Below, piece by piece: positions 50,141-59,740 of a DNA stretch of 64,000 nt. The stretch lies in assembly GCF_016863035.1 (NCBI RefSeq), contig NZ_BOOC01000031.1:62001-126000 (forward strand), in the 5' to 3' direction. Made by a program: the position numbers and the translations under genes. The stretch comes from Microbispora corallina. Lineage in GTDB: Bacteria > Actinomycetota > Actinomycetes > Streptosporangiales > Streptosporangiaceae. The notes below the pieces were generated by a model. The model ran no database searches. It worked only from the letters and a program-made list of their open reading frames with translations, and had not been told where the DNA came from. Positions within the stretch are counted from its first letter, which is position 1; each line of letters begins with the position of its first letter.

Positions 50141-51574
50141 TTACGGGTTGGTCTCGGACGAGCGTCGGCGGGCGAGAGCGAGGCTAGTCAGCGTCGTGAT
50201 CGCCATGGCGCCGATGCCGACCAGCGCCGCGGTGGTGTAGGCGCTGTCGTCGGGGAAGAGGTGGCCGGGGCCGGTGCCCGCGGCGAGGATCAGGCCACAG
50301 ATGGCGCTGCCCAGGGAGTACCCGACGCTGCGGACGACGTAGTTGAAGCTCATGGCGCTCGACGTCTCGCTCTTGGGGGTGACGGCCAGGATGACGCCGG
50401 GCATCGCGGCCGAGAAGCCGCCGACGCCGAAGCCGAGCACGCCCATCGCCGCGAACAGTTCGGCCAGGTCCGACCGGGCCGCCGCGAACAGGGCGAACCC
50501 GCCGCCGACCACGACGGCGCTGCCGGCCAGGAGCAGGGGGTCGGCGATCCGCGCCCGGACCCGCGGCGTGAGCTTGCCGGCGACGAACCCCAGCACCGAG
50601 AACGGGATGAGGACCAGCCCGGCGACGAAGGTCGTCAGCCCGAAGCCGTAGCCGGCGCCGTGCGGCGTCTGCGCGTACCGGGTGATGAGCGTGAGCAGGA
50701 GGTACATGCCGATTCCGCCGACGAACATGGCGAGGTTCGCCCCGGCGACCGCCGGGTGCCGCACCGCCCGCACATCGACCAGGGGCGTCGTGCTGCGCAG
50801 CTCGATGACGGCCCAGACGCAGAGCAGCACCACCGCGACGACGGCGAGGCCCGCCGCCACGGCGAGGTGCCCGCTCCACAGATTCCGTTCGCCGGCGAGG
50901 AACAGCACCAGGAGCAACGCAGCGGCCAGGACGACCGCGCCTGCCACGTCCACGTGGGCGGAGCGGCCTTCGGGGGCTTCGGGCATGGAGCGCCACGCGG
51001 TCAGGAGGGCGGCGGCAGTGACGACCAGGCCGAGGCCGTAGGCGGCCCGTACCCCGCCGAGCTCGGCGAGCAGTGCGGCCAGCGGGTAGCCGACGCCGGC
51101 CCCGATGATCGAGACCACCGAGATCAGGGCGATCACGGCCGCACTGCGCTCCTCGGGGAGGTGATCCCGGGCCACGCCCATCATCAGCGCCGTAAGCCCG
51201 AGCCCGACGCCCTGGGCCGCCCTGCCGGCCAGCAGCCACGCGAACGGCAGCGGCAGCACGGTGAGCGCGCTGCCGGCGACGACGACCGCCAGCGTGGCGA
51301 GGATCGTGGCCCGCCGGTGCGGGCCGGCTCCGAGCCGGCCCAGGACCGGCGTGGCGACGGCGCCGCTGAGCAGCGCGACGGTCAGCGTCCACTGCGCGCT
51401 GCCGAGCGAGACGTGGAACGAGGTCGCCACGCTGGTGATGAGCGGCGTCCCGAGGCTGGCGACCGCTGCCACGACCAGAGCGATGAACATCAGGGCGGGG
51501 ACCAGCAGCCGCGCTTCGGAACGCGCCACCGGGAATGCCTTCACCGCGCCACCGCCGACCGGCTGCCCGGTCAC
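50141..51574 (-). CDS. MFS drug efflux transporter (DHA2-type)
   Basis: A 477-residue, 14-helix-type MFS pump. It opens SEARLLVPALMFIALVVAAV, carries TSVATSFHVSLGSAQWTLTV, RAAQGVGLGLTALMMGVARD (motif C-like region) and PKSETSSAMSFNYVVRSVGY near the end. The GTG start at 51574 overlaps the MarR stop (GTGA), so it is translationally coupled to its probable regulator. Substrates unknown; typically hydrophobic drugs or antiseptics. Confidence 0.93.
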   Translation of the reverse strand: MTGQPVGGGAVKAFPVARSEARLLVPALMFIALVVAAVASLGTPLITSVATSFHVSLGSAQWTLTVALLSGAVATPVLGRLGAGPHRRATILATLAVVVAGSALTVLPLPFAWLLAGRAAQGVGLGLTALMMGVARDHLPEERSAAVIALISVVSIIGAGVGYPLAALLAELGGVRAAYGLGLVVTAAALLTAWRSMPEAPEGRSAHVDVAGAVVLAAALLLVLFLAGERNLWSGHLAVAAGLAVVAVVLLCVWAVIELRSTTPLVDVRAVRHPAVAGANLAMFVGGIGMYLLLTLITRYAQTPHGAGYGFGLTTFVAGLVLIPFSVLGFVAGKLTPRVRARIADPLLLAGSAVVVGGGFALFAAARSDLAELFAAMGVLGFGVGGFSAAMPGVILAVTPKSETSSAMSFNYVVRSVGYSLGSAICGLILAAGTGPGHLFPDDSAYTTAALVGIGAMAITTLTSLALARRRSSETNP

Positions 51575-52029
51575 TGCTTCGGCCCTTCGCGGTCCTGGCT
51601 TTCGAGCTCTTCCAGATGCTTCAGCGCCGGAAGGGCCGCCACCAGCGCCTCGACCTCGTCGCAGGTGAGCTCGCCGATCAACCGCTCGAACGCGTGGACG
51701 CCCGCCTGGCGCCGCGTCCGGACATAGGAGGCGCCGGCCTCGGTCAGGCACACCAGCGTGACCCGCTTGTCAGACGCGTCGCCCCGCCGCTCGACCAGGC
51801 CGGACTCCTCCATCACCCGGACCAGGGCGGTCATCGCGGGCTGGGTGACGCCCTCGACCGCGGCCAGATCGCTGATGCGCCGCGGGCCGGTCCGGTCCAG
51901 GGTGGCCAGGGTGGCGGCGGACGTCAGGCTCATGTCCCGGGGCAGGCGTCTCGCGGCCCTGGTGGCCAGGCCGTAGAGGGCTGCCCCGATGGCGGCGGAC
52001 GCGCCAGGAGCGGTGTCTTGACGACTCAC
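51571..52029 (-). CDS. MarR-family transcriptional regulator
   Basis: A 152-residue dimeric winged-helix repressor: SLTSAATLATLDRTGPRRIS, DLAAVEGVTQPAMTALVRVM (recognition helix), EESGLVERRGDASDKRVTLV (wing), and a C-terminal dimerisation helix. GTG 52029 start. It lies directly upstream of, and overlaps, the DHA2 pump; ligand-induced derepression of the pair is the usual mode. Confidence 0.94.
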   Translation of the reverse strand: MSRQDTAPGASAAIGAALYGLATRAARRLPRDMSLTSAATLATLDRTGPRRISDLAAVEGVTQPAMTALVRVMEESGLVERRGDASDKRVTLVCLTEAGASYVRTRRQAGVHAFERLIGELTCDEVEALVAALPALKHLEELESQDREGPKQ

Positions 52030-52037
52030 GCTCGAAG

Positions 52038-52065
52038 CATAACATTTTTATATTCATAGTTTATG
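52038..52065 (-). promoter_or_regulatory. Promoter/operator of the MarR-MFS pair
   Basis: An AT-rich block (CATAACATTTTTATATTC) upstream of the GTG. CATAA (52038-52042) and TTATG (52061-52065) form a wide inverted repeat, and TATGCT gives a -10. Likely the MarR autoregulatory site. Confidence 0.5.
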
Positions 52066-52430
52066 GATATCCTTTGGCGAGCTCTACCCTTCTGCCTGCC
52101 GACAGGCTGCGCGCAGGGCCACCATCCGCGCCGTTCGGGGCCAATGACAGCGTTCTTACCGGCACCCCGACATTCCGGCCCGGGGTCTTTCCCCGATCGT
52201 CGGGCGCGGTGCCCAGCGGCGGAGGCCTCCTCCCGTCCCATGCGTGGGCGGAACGGCGAGGTCAGCCACTCTGGGATATCCCATCTTCCCCATGATCTTG
52301 TAGGCCGGCCTCCATCTGAACCACTATTCCGGCAAGGCTTGGCCGGCACAGACCTCGCGGACACATCGGTCTCAGTTTCCGCTGGACTGGCCGAGCAAGT
52401 GGTCATGGAGCGACATGAAGGGGTTCGGCG
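52066..52430. other. Gene-free stretch
   Basis: Overlapping frames on both strands lack protein-like pattern; no repeat or clear terminator. Confidence 0.45.
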
Positions 52431-52859
52431 ATGCGAAGCACGATCGCATGGAGGATGTCGAAGGGTGCAGCACTCTCGGCAGCGGTAGCCGGCATGGTCC
52501 TCTTATCGCCGGCACCGCAGGCGAACGCGGGGACCTGCACTCTCGGATTCATCTGCGGCTACGTCGAGAACTACCTGCCAAGTTCGTACACGATGAAGAT
52601 CGCGGAGCTCGGGGTCGGCTCGGAGACGTGCGTGACCCAAGAGGGGACCTTCACCTGCAAGACGTACTGGCTGCCCAGCGGAAAGAAGAGCAAGGACATC
52701 GGCGTCAAGGACGCCGACGCGTTGACGGTCGAGAACGCCGCATGGACCACGAATAACAACAGCACCTGGTTCGCCGCGGGCGCCTGGCAGAGGATCCACG
52801 ACGACCAGGGGCGTGTTTGCAGCGTGGTGGACGGGCATCCGGCCTGCTATCAGAACTGA
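52431..52859 (+). CDS. Small secreted cysteine-containing protein
   Basis: A 142-residue exported protein with a signal peptide at residues ~1-33 (GAALSAAVAGMVLLSPAPQA, cleavage near ANA). The mature part has six Cys (TCTLGFICGYV, ETCVTQEGTFTCKTYW, GRVCSVVDGHPACYQN), suggesting three disulfides and a compact fold such as an inhibitor or binding module. AAGGGG lies upstream of ATG 52431. No family recognised. Confidence 0.72.
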   Translation: MRSTIAWRMSKGAALSAAVAGMVLLSPAPQANAGTCTLGFICGYVENYLPSSYTMKIAELGVGSETCVTQEGTFTCKTYWLPSGKKSKDIGVKDADALTVENAAWTTNNNSTWFAAGAWQRIHDDQGRVCSVVDGHPACYQN

Positions 52860-53010
52860 CGCTCCCCGGGAAACCTATGCGGCTGGGTGGCCTCGACGGC
52901 TGCAACGCGGGCGGCGTATACCCGGTGCGCCTTGTGCTCAGCCGGGCCCGGCGCTGTCGGCGGCGGCAGCACTTGGCTCCAGCATGGTGCGGTGAAGTGC
53001 AAGCGGGGCC
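52860..53010. other. Short stretch between secreted protein and Tn3 remnant
   Basis: No gene supported; ambiguous frames on both strands. Confidence 0.35.
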
Positions 53011-53756
53011 ACTATGCGGACCGAATAGCCGGGGCCGCGGCGGATGTTCCGTCCTGGGACGAGGGCCAGGCGGACGACCTCGTCCCCAGCGATGCGCAGG
53101 AGATCGGCGAGTCGTCCGGGCAGGTCGAGGACCACGTCCACTTGTGGAGCGAGCACATCGTCCAGCTCGCCGGAACGGAATGGGGGCATGTCGAGCGGGC
53201 CAGACAGGTAGCGGGCGCCGGCGGCGTCGAGAACGCGGCGGATACCGCCGCGGCGAGCGTGGCCGAGTGCTTAACCAATTTCGGATGCTGGCGTACCCGC
53301 TCCTTGTCGGTCGCGGTCGCGTCGCGGTCGCGGTCGCGGTCTCGGCCTTGCCGCCGAGCTCGGTGGTGACGAGCAGGTCCAGCATCTCCAGACAGTCGTC
53401 GACCGCCTTGCCCTCCAGGGAGATCACCGTGGCCAGCAATGTGGGGAGCTCGCGGGAGGGGCCATGGCGGCGCAAAGCGTTCGCCGTGGCCTGCATGCCG
53501 TACCGCGCCAGATCGACCATCCGCCGGTGCGGCACCTCCGGCGGCAGTGGCATGGCCCCCAGCCCCGCTCCGAGGATTTCCCCGGCGAGTTCCAGCGCCT
53601 TCTCCAGATTCCTGCCCGAGGGCGCCGGGCCCTTGCGCCAGCGTTCCAGGTCCGAGGAGCGCCGGCCTTCGGGCACCTCCAGCAGTATCTCCAGGATCAC
53701 CCGCTGCCGCGGCGCCAGCACCCCGCGCAGCGTGTCATAGAGCCGGTAGGTGGCCT
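53011..53756 (-). pseudogene. tnpA: Tn3-family transposase, N-terminal-region (DUF4158) fragment, frameshifted
   Basis: The minus strand reads APRQRVILEILLEVPEGRRS, LEKALELAGEILGAGLGAMP, PPEVPHRRMVDLARYGMQAT, LRRHGPSRELPTLLATVISL, EGKAVDDCLEMLDLLVTTEL, all typical of the region between DUF4158 and the Tn3 catalytic part. At a GGTCGC repeat near 53300 the frame shifts; the next frame resumes VRQHPKLVKHSATLAAAV before decaying. Nothing of the catalytic domain remains. It abuts an IS-end remnant at 53757. Confidence 0.85.
53295..53345. repeat. Hexanucleotide GGTCGC microsatellite
   Basis: About six copies of (C)GGTCG(C) in tandem, with one shortened unit. It occupies the position of the frameshift in the Tn3 transposase fragment and encodes TATATATRPRP on the minus strand, so slippage here probably broke the gene. 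Confidence 0.75.
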
Positions 53757-53779
53757 AGGGGCTGTCTTCGAAGTGGTGG

Positions 53780-53850
53780 CTAGAGCCAGAGCAGGAGTGC
53801 TGCGATGGTGACCACGGCGGTGTATGAGGTGACGGTCTTGTCGTAGCGGG
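53780..53850 (-). pseudogene. IS5-like transposase C-terminal end
   Basis: Minus strand: TRYDKTVTSYTAVVTIAALL followed by LWL and a stop at 53780, the usual end of IS5-type transposases. Only about 25 codons remain. Confidence 0.65.
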
Positions 53851-54010
53851 TCCTCGACCGTGGTGGATGCCGGGACTCGGACCGGAGATGTGGCTGGGCG
53901 CCCGATTACCACCGACCCACGCGACTGCTCGGTGGTCCCCGACGAGGCGGGTGGCGCGATCAATTTACAAACCGCCCGTGCTCGTCGGGCGGCCTGATCT
54001 CCTGCGGCGG
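53851..54010. other. Intergenic stretch, no gene
   Basis: No frame of note; ends at the LuxR regulator's stop. Confidence 0.4.
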
Positions 54011-55030
54011 TCACTCGTCGTACGGCTCCAGCCAGCCGCGGCTGCGGGCGGTCAGGGCGATCTGGAAGCGGGTCCTGGCGCCCAGCGCCTTGGCTGCGTC
54101 GCTGATGTGCTTCTGCACGGTGCGCCGGCTGAGCCCGAGGACCCGGGCCACCGCGTCGTCCTTCATGCCGGCGGCCAGCAGGCGCAGGATGTCCCGCGTG
54201 CGGCCGTCGAGTCCCTCCGGCAGGCCGCTCCCCCCGGGCACGGCGGGCTCGGGCGTGTTCAGCGCGACCGGCACCGCGCGCTCCCAGACGCTCTCGAACA
54301 GCGCGATCAGCACCTCCAGCAGGGCCGGGGAGTGGATCAGGAGGGAGCCCGCAGCCGGGTCGTCCGGACGCAGCGGCATGATGGCCGCCGTCCGGTCGAA
54401 GACGACCAGCTTCATCGGCACGCCGGCGCACACCCGCAGCCGGCCGCCGATGGCGGTGCCGCGCAGCACGGTCTCCAGCGACCTCTCGTCGGTCAGCCCG
54501 TCGGTGTCGTACACCGACCGGAACAGGACGCGCTCCCCCCAGGTGAGGTCCGCGTTCCCCGACGGCTCCCGCAAGGAGGTCACGTACGGCGGCTTGGCCA
54601 GGTGCAGCACCTGGTCGCGGCTGGATCTCAGCAGGTGGGCGTAGCGGGCGGCGACCTCCTCGGGCGACTCGAGGGCCTCGAACAGGTCGGAGGCCACGTA
54701 GCGGCCGGCGGCGGCCCGGTACGCCTCGTGCAGCCGTTCCATGTGCAGCTCGGCCAGCGCCAGCTCCTCCCGCCTGCGGGCGAGCAGTGAGCCGAGGCCG
54801 CTGCGGGGCGGGCTGGCGCGCCAGCGGACGGGGGATTCGCCGATCCGCACCGCCAGGCACTCGGCTTCGAGCGAGGTGAGGGCGGCCCGGACGTCGTCCG
54901 GCGGTAGGCCGACGGCCGCGGCGACCGCCTCCTCGGCGGAGGCCGGATGAGCGACCAGGTGTTCCAGCACCCGCCCGGCCAGGGAGGGCAGACCCGTCCC
55001 CGCCCACGACCCTCCGGGCGACAGGTCCAT
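54011..55030 (-). CDS. LuxR-type regulator with N-terminal TrmB-like HTH
   Basis: A 339-residue regulator. Residues ~15-75 form a TrmB-like winged helix (AGRVLEHLVAHPASAEEAVA, DDVRAALTSLEAECLAVR). A central phospholipase-D-like/sensor part follows (RSSRDQVLHLAKPPYVTSL). The C-terminal HTH is LDGRTRDILRLLAAGMKDDA, VARVLGLSRRTVQKHISDAA. ATG 55030 has AGGAG 7 bases upstream. It is divergent from the S8-like peptidase gene, a pairing commonly seen in Streptosporangiaceae, and probably regulates it. Confidence 0.9.
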   Translation of the reverse strand: MDLSPGGSWAGTGLPSLAGRVLEHLVAHPASAEEAVAAAVGLPPDDVRAALTSLEAECLAVRIGESPVRWRASPPRSGLGSLLARRREELALAELHMERLHEAYRAAAGRYVASDLFEALESPEEVAARYAHLLRSSRDQVLHLAKPPYVTSLREPSGNADLTWGERVLFRSVYDTDGLTDERSLETVLRGTAIGGRLRVCAGVPMKLVVFDRTAAIMPLRPDDPAAGSLLIHSPALLEVLIALFESVWERAVPVALNTPEPAVPGGSGLPEGLDGRTRDILRLLAAGMKDDAVARVLGLSRRTVQKHISDAAKALGARTRFQIALTARSRGWLEPYDE

Positions 55031-55199
55031 CGCGTGCTCCTACAGACCCTGACGAAGTGGCGGGGTTGATCGTACGCCCCCTCGCCGGGCCGGATGACCC
55101 GGCCCTCCCCTTCCTTTCTCACCTGCGCAACTGCGCGAACCCGCAGCGGTCAAGTCCTTGTCCCCGGGACGGCGCCGCGCGATGGTGATCGACGGCTGA

Positions 55200-55248
55200 T
55201 CGGACAAAAGGGATCAGTTTACATGTTTGACATTTTGAAGGGACACAG
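55200..55248 (+). promoter_or_regulatory. Promoter region of the S8-like peptidase gene
   Basis: AT-rich TTTACATGTTTGACATTTTG lies just upstream of GAAGGGACACAG and the ATG. TTGACA occurs at 55229-55234, close to the start, so the exact start of RNA is unclear. Confidence 0.35.
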
Positions 55249-58200
55249 ATGTCCATAGGTTTCAGACGTGTTCCGGCCTTATTCGTGGCCGGGACGCTGC
55301 TGACCACCACGATGTTCACCGGCGCGGCCGCCTCGGCCGACGACGGCCCGGCGGAGACGGACGCGCCGGCGGCGCACTCCGTCACGCTGGCCGACGGGTC
55401 GGTGGTGCGCTGGTTCGACGACGGCACCGGAACGCTGACCGACAAGGCCGGCAGGACGCGCGCCTTCCCCGTCCCGCAGACGCGCGGCCGGACCGGTCTC
55501 GGCACCCCCCTGAACCCGACCGCCGCCATGCTGCAGCGCCGCGTGGACGCCGCCCGCCTCGCGCCCTACACCGTGGGCTCGGACACCGGCGCCGCCGGGT
55601 CTGCGGTGCGTCCCCAGACCATGAACTACGGGCCGGTCACGCTGCCCGCCTCCGCCCTGTCGGCCGGCCGCGCCTTCGCGCGCGCGACTCCCAAGGGCGC
55701 GACCCCCAAGCCCGGCCCCTCCCCCGCGCCCGGCGCGCTGCCGGCCAACGAGGGCCTCACGACCTCCTTCCAGTCGTACCTCAACGCCGGAGGCGTCAAC
55801 GCCGTCGGCGCCTTCGCCGACACGGCCGCCTACCTGCACGCGCTTCCCGGCACCGGTCAGATCATCACCAACGTGTCCCTCGGCGACCTGACCGACCAGT
55901 CGATGGCCGACGCCGGCGACGACTATGTGCGGTCGTACGGCCCGACCACGATCGTGAAGGACGGCCAGCGCTACCTCGACTATCCGTCGATGCCGCTGAT
56001 CCCCACCTACACCACCGACAACGACGGCCGTCTCGACCCGACCGGCGCGACCGAGGGGCAGGACCCCAACCTGGCCGAGGTCCTCATGGACTTCTCGCTC
56101 ATGGCGCCCCTGCCGCACGACCGGCAGCGCCCAGAGGCGACCGGCAGCGGTGCCACCGACCTGCTCGGCATCGCCCCCGGCGCCCAGTACCGCCTGGTCG
56201 TGCCGAAGGAGCCCTCGTCCCACGGCATCGCCGTCGCGTTGCGCGCCGCCGCCGGCCAGCGGCCGCGCCCGAACGTCATCACCGCCAGCCTCGGCTTCGG
56301 CACGGACATGTCCATCGGCTTCCCCTCGCGGTGGCTGGAGGACGACCCGGAGGTCCGCGCCGCCCTTGAGGACGTCGTCGACTCGGGCATCGTCGTGGTC
56401 GTGTCCGCCAACGACGGCACGCGGCTGGCCCTGCCCGTCTCGATCGGTCCCGACGGCGGCAGCACCCCCACCGAGCGGACCGACCGCGCGTCCGAGCAGA
56501 CCAGCATCGACGACGTCGGTCCCACCACGACGCCGTCCCGCGTACGGGACACCGGCGTGATCGACGCCGGCGCGACCACCGTGGACGACACCCTGACCTC
56601 GTCCGACGTCCGCACCGCGGTCTATCCGACGACCCGCTACAACGGCTCGGCCGGCTACTCCAGCGGGTTCGGCAGCCGGGTCGACCTGGCGGCGCCGGGC
56701 GACAACCTGCCGACGCTGATCCACACCCCGGACGGCCCGGGCCTGGTGTTGAACGGCGGCACCTCCGCCTCGGCGCCCATGATCGCGGCCGCCGCGGCGA
56801 ACGTGCTGGCCGCCGCCTCGGCCACGCACCAGGAGCTCACGCCGGCCCAGGTGCGCGACCTGCTGATCTCGACCGGACGGCCGGTGGCCCAGCCGCCCCA
56901 GGCCGACCAGGATCTGCACATCGGCCCGCAGCTGGACGTCACCGCCGCCGTGGAGAAGGTGCTCGCCAAGCACTTCCCCATCGCGACCTCCGCCGTCCGG
57001 CTGTCGGTGGCCCACCGGCAGTTGCTGTCGTCCGACACCGTGACGTCCTTCGTCGAGGCCACCGACCCGGCCCACCTGGACCTGAACGGACCCGCCGACT
57101 TCTGGGGCACCCCCTCCGGCCAGAACGTCGTCGCACCGATCACCTTCGGGCTCGACATGACCGGCCGCGGCGACGACCTGACCTACCGGCTGCGCGTCGG
57201 CGACCACGGCGTGATCCCCTCGACGGGCCCGAGCCTGCGGCTGCTTCCTGGGGAGATTCTCGCGGCCGCCGGGCTGCCGGCGGCCTCCGACGCCGAGCGG
57301 ACCGTCCCTGTGGTCTTCGAGGCGCTCGACCACGGCAAGGTCGTCGCCGCGCAGTCGCAGCAGCTCACCTTCTCCGCGACGGACGGCACCTACACGGGAG
57401 CACTGGCGCCCGACCTGCCCGGCTCGGTGCCGCTCGGCCGCCCGGTCACCGTGCGGTACGACCTCACCGGCGTGCGGAACCTGACCGACCCGGCCCTGGT
57501 GCTGTCGTCCGTGGGCCACTGGAGCCCCCTGTCGACCAGCGAGAAGTTCCGCGCGCAGTGGAGCACCCCGCTCACCGCCCCCAAGGGGACGGTGACGATC
57601 CCCGCCTCCGCCTTCGCTCCGGGCGGCGCCGGAATCTACGGCGTCGGCATCGTGCAGCAGGGGGTGATCTTCGGTGACTTCCGGGCCCTCCGCGTCGGCG
57701 TGGGGGCCGACCAGCGGCCCGAAGCGCCGATCCTGTCCGCCGGTGACACCAAGCAGGCGCACGCCGTCGCCCTGACGCTCGCCGCGCCCAAACTCACGGT
57801 GTCGTGGGACGTTCACAAGGTGCCCGGCGCCGATGGGGCGTCGATCGAGTTCCTCACCCCCGCCCCCACCCTGTACGGCTCGCTGAACACCACCACCAAC
57901 CAGAACGGCAGCGGCCGCGACGACAACGGGGTCGACCACGTCTCCACGCTGCTGCGGCCGCTGCCCTCGGTCAAGGGCACCACCGTGCTGGACCTGAACG
58001 CCCTGGGCCTGCCCACCGGCGTGCAGTACCCGGTGCGCGTCCTCGCCACGAGCAAGGGCAGGCCGGTCGGCCAGGCGTCCCCCACGTCGTTCGTGGAGTA
58101 CCGCGACGGCGACCTGGTCACGGGCGCGCTGGAGAACTTCGACGTGTCCGGCGGCACCGCGCTCATCGCCACCGACGAGTTCGCGGACGGCGACGACGGC

Positions 58201-59214
58201 TGGACGCACGTCCAGGCCTCGGCGACGACGCCGTACACGCTGAAGACCGGCACGCTGGGCGCCCCGCTCGCCCGGGAGTCGGGCGACGGACGGATGCAGC
58301 GGGTGATCGGGACCGACCCGGGCACCGGCCACACGCTCATCGTGCGGCCCCCGTTCCTGGTCGACGCGCCGGCGCTGGTCGAGTTGCGGGACACCCGTAC
58401 CGGGGCGCTGGTCGCCCAGGCCTCGCTCGGGGATGGTCCCGACGCGCCGCGGACCCTGTTCCAGGGCGCCGCGATCGACCTCACCCGTCACCGGGCGGGC
58501 CTCGTGACGTACGACGTGAACAACGGCCTGGCCGCTCTGTGGCCGTTCGACATGAAGACGGGCGCAGTCGGCAGCCCCATCCCGGTGAACCCGGCGAACA
58601 CGGGACGCGCCTTCAGCAACGTCAGCGTCGACGAGTCGACCGGCACGTTCTTCGTCGCCACCTCCGGCACCCTCGGCACGTGCCTGTCCGGTCGGGCGCC
58701 GTACTGGGGAGTGCGAGTGAACCTGGACGCCACGACCGCGTCCCCGGTCACCACCCTCCCCCTCTGCACGGCCGGGCTGCTCCCGGACGGCAGGGGCGGC
58801 CGTCTCTACGTGCTCAGCGGGGCGGTCACCCCCGACTACTACAGCGGCGAGTTCCCGACCAGCAGCTGGATCGCCGGTGACCAGTCCACGCTCACCGGGC
58901 CGTCCCCCGCCGACCTCGGCGCCCGGGGCCCCGCCTGGGCCGCGCTCGACGACATGAACCACGTCGCGATCGTCGCCCACCTGTACGAGGTCGGCACCAT
59001 CGACGACAACAACGCGCAGAGCGAGATCACGGTCGTCGACCCGGCGACCGGCAAGGTGCTGGCCCGCCACCCGGTCGTCAACCTCGGCAACTCCACCCTC
59101 AGCACGTCGAACTTCGACTTCACGAGCCGTCGCGGGCTCTTCCTCGACCCCGCGACCCGTACGGGTTACGTCGTCAACCCGTACGGCAACGGCCTGGAGC
59201 GGTTCCGCTACTGA
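55249..59214 (+). CDS. Secreted S8-family (divergent subtilase) serine peptidase, large
   Basis: A 1,321-residue exported protein. Signal peptide ~1-33 (RRVPALFVAGTLLTTTMFTG). The peptidase is divergent: candidate triad residues are Asp213 (NVSLGDLTD), His290 (PLPHDRQRP) and Ser506 (GGTSASAPM), with VVSANDG as the oxyanion Asn region. The DTG and HGTH consensus motifs are replaced. The C-terminal ~750 residues are beta-rich repeats. GAAGGG precedes ATG 55249. A LuxR-type regulator lies divergently upstream. Confidence 0.88.
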   Translation: MSIGFRRVPALFVAGTLLTTTMFTGAAASADDGPAETDAPAAHSVTLADGSVVRWFDDGTGTLTDKAGRTRAFPVPQTRGRTGLGTPLNPTAAMLQRRVDAARLAPYTVGSDTGAAGSAVRPQTMNYGPVTLPASALSAGRAFARATPKGATPKPGPSPAPGALPANEGLTTSFQSYLNAGGVNAVGAFADTAAYLHALPGTGQIITNVSLGDLTDQSMADAGDDYVRSYGPTTIVKDGQRYLDYPSMPLIPTYTTDNDGRLDPTGATEGQDPNLAEVLMDFSLMAPLPHDRQRPEATGSGATDLLGIAPGAQYRLVVPKEPSSHGIAVALRAAAGQRPRPNVITASLGFGTDMSIGFPSRWLEDDPEVRAALEDVVDSGIVVVVSANDGTRLALPVSIGPDGGSTPTERTDRASEQTSIDDVGPTTTPSRVRDTGVIDAGATTVDDTLTSSDVRTAVYPTTRYNGSAGYSSGFGSRVDLAAPGDNLPTLIHTPDGPGLVLNGGTSASAPMIAAAAANVLAAASATHQELTPAQVRDLLISTGRPVAQPPQADQDLHIGPQLDVTAAVEKVLAKHFPIATSAVRLSVAHRQLLSSDTVTSFVEATDPAHLDLNGPADFWGTPSGQNVVAPITFGLDMTGRGDDLTYRLRVGDHGVIPSTGPSLRLLPGEILAAAGLPAASDAERTVPVVFEALDHGKVVAAQSQQLTFSATDGTYTGALAPDLPGSVPLGRPVTVRYDLTGVRNLTDPALVLSSVGHWSPLSTSEKFRAQWSTPLTAPKGTVTIPASAFAPGGAGIYGVGIVQQGVIFGDFRALRVGVGADQRPEAPILSAGDTKQAHAVALTLAAPKLTVSWDVHKVPGADGASIEFLTPAPTLYGSLNTTTNQNGSGRDDNGVDHVSTLLRPLPSVKGTTVLDLNALGLPTGVQYPVRVLATSKGRPVGQASPTSFVEYRDGDLVTGALENFDVSGGTALIATDEFADGDDGWTHVQASATTPYTLKTGTLGAPLARESGDGRMQRVIGTDPGTGHTLIVRPPFLVDAPALVELRDTRTGALVAQASLGDGPDAPRTLFQGAAIDLTRHRAGLVTYDVNNGLAALWPFDMKTGAVGSPIPVNPANTGRAFSNVSVDESTGTFFVATSGTLGTCLSGRAPYWGVRVNLDATTASPVTTLPLCTAGLLPDGRGGRLYVLSGAVTPDYYSGEFPTSSWIAGDQSTLTGPSPADLGARGPAWAALDDMNHVAIVAHLYEVGTIDDNNAQSEITVVDPATGKVLARHPVVNLGNSTLSTSNFDFTSRRGLFLDPATRTGYVVNPYGNGLERFRY

Positions 59215-59220
59215 GGGCCC

Positions 59221-59251
59221 CGGCGCCGCCGCCCGCATGGCGGCGGCGCCG
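59221..59251 (+). terminator. Terminator hairpin behind the S8-like peptidase
   Basis: CGGCGCCGCCGCC (59221-59233) pairs with GGCGGCGGCGCCG (59239-59251) around a 5-base loop, beginning 7 bases after the stop codon. Confidence 0.8.
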
Positions 59252-59280
59252 CACCGCCGGCGTGCTTCAGGTGAGCCGGG

Positions 59281-59368
59281 TCAGTCCAGGCAGAACTCGT
59301 TGCCCTTGGGGGTCGGTCATCACGATGTGGCCGGCCTCCAGCGGAGGAGCGGGCTCATACCGGCGTAC
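59281..59368 (-). pseudogene. VOC-protein C-terminal fragment
   Basis: Minus strand: PAPPLEAGHIVMTDPQG, then after a 1-base shift at a CCCCC run KGNEFCLD and stop at 59281. xMTDPxGNEFCL is the usual end of VOC-superfamily proteins. Confidence 0.65.
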
Positions 59369-59423
59369 CCGCGTCCGAGGTATCCCGCCGATCCGCTCAC
59401 GCCGCGGGCCGCGCCGCCGCCGG

Positions 59424-59689
59424 CCGGCAAAGCTCCACGGCGACAAGGGATACGACTACGCCCACTTGCGCGCCTTCCTCCGCGGCCGTGGCATGATCCC
59501 GCGATCGCCCGCCGCGGGATCGAGTCCAGCCAACGCCTGGGCCGCCACCGCTGGGTCGTGGAGCGGACCGTCTCCTAGCTGGCCGGCTGCCGCCGCCTGC
59601 ACCGCCGCTACGAACGCCGGGCCGACCATTTCGCGTCCTTCGTCGCCATCGCCGCCGCCCTCATTTGCTACCGCCGACTGGCCAAATGA
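59424..59689 (+). pseudogene. IS5-family transposase C-terminal fragment with frameshift and stop
   Basis: Reads KLHGDKGYDYAHLRAFLRGR, then (shifted) ARRGIESSQRLGRHRWVVER, a TAG, and LAGCRRLHRRYERRADHFAS, FVAIAAALICYRRLAK. The DKGYD and E-containing WVVER motifs are the second and third catalytic sites of IS5 transposases. Not functional. Confidence 0.8.
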
Positions 59690-59740
59690 GACGACGTCTT
59701 AAGAGGGCGTTTGATCCTGCGGGTTCCGTCTGATGTGGTT

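Noticed and set aside
55279-59238. A 1,319-residue open frame on the minus strand opposite the S8-like peptidase
   Set aside because: High GC produces such antisense frames. The plus strand has a signal peptide, ribosome site and catalytic motifs; the minus frame has none.
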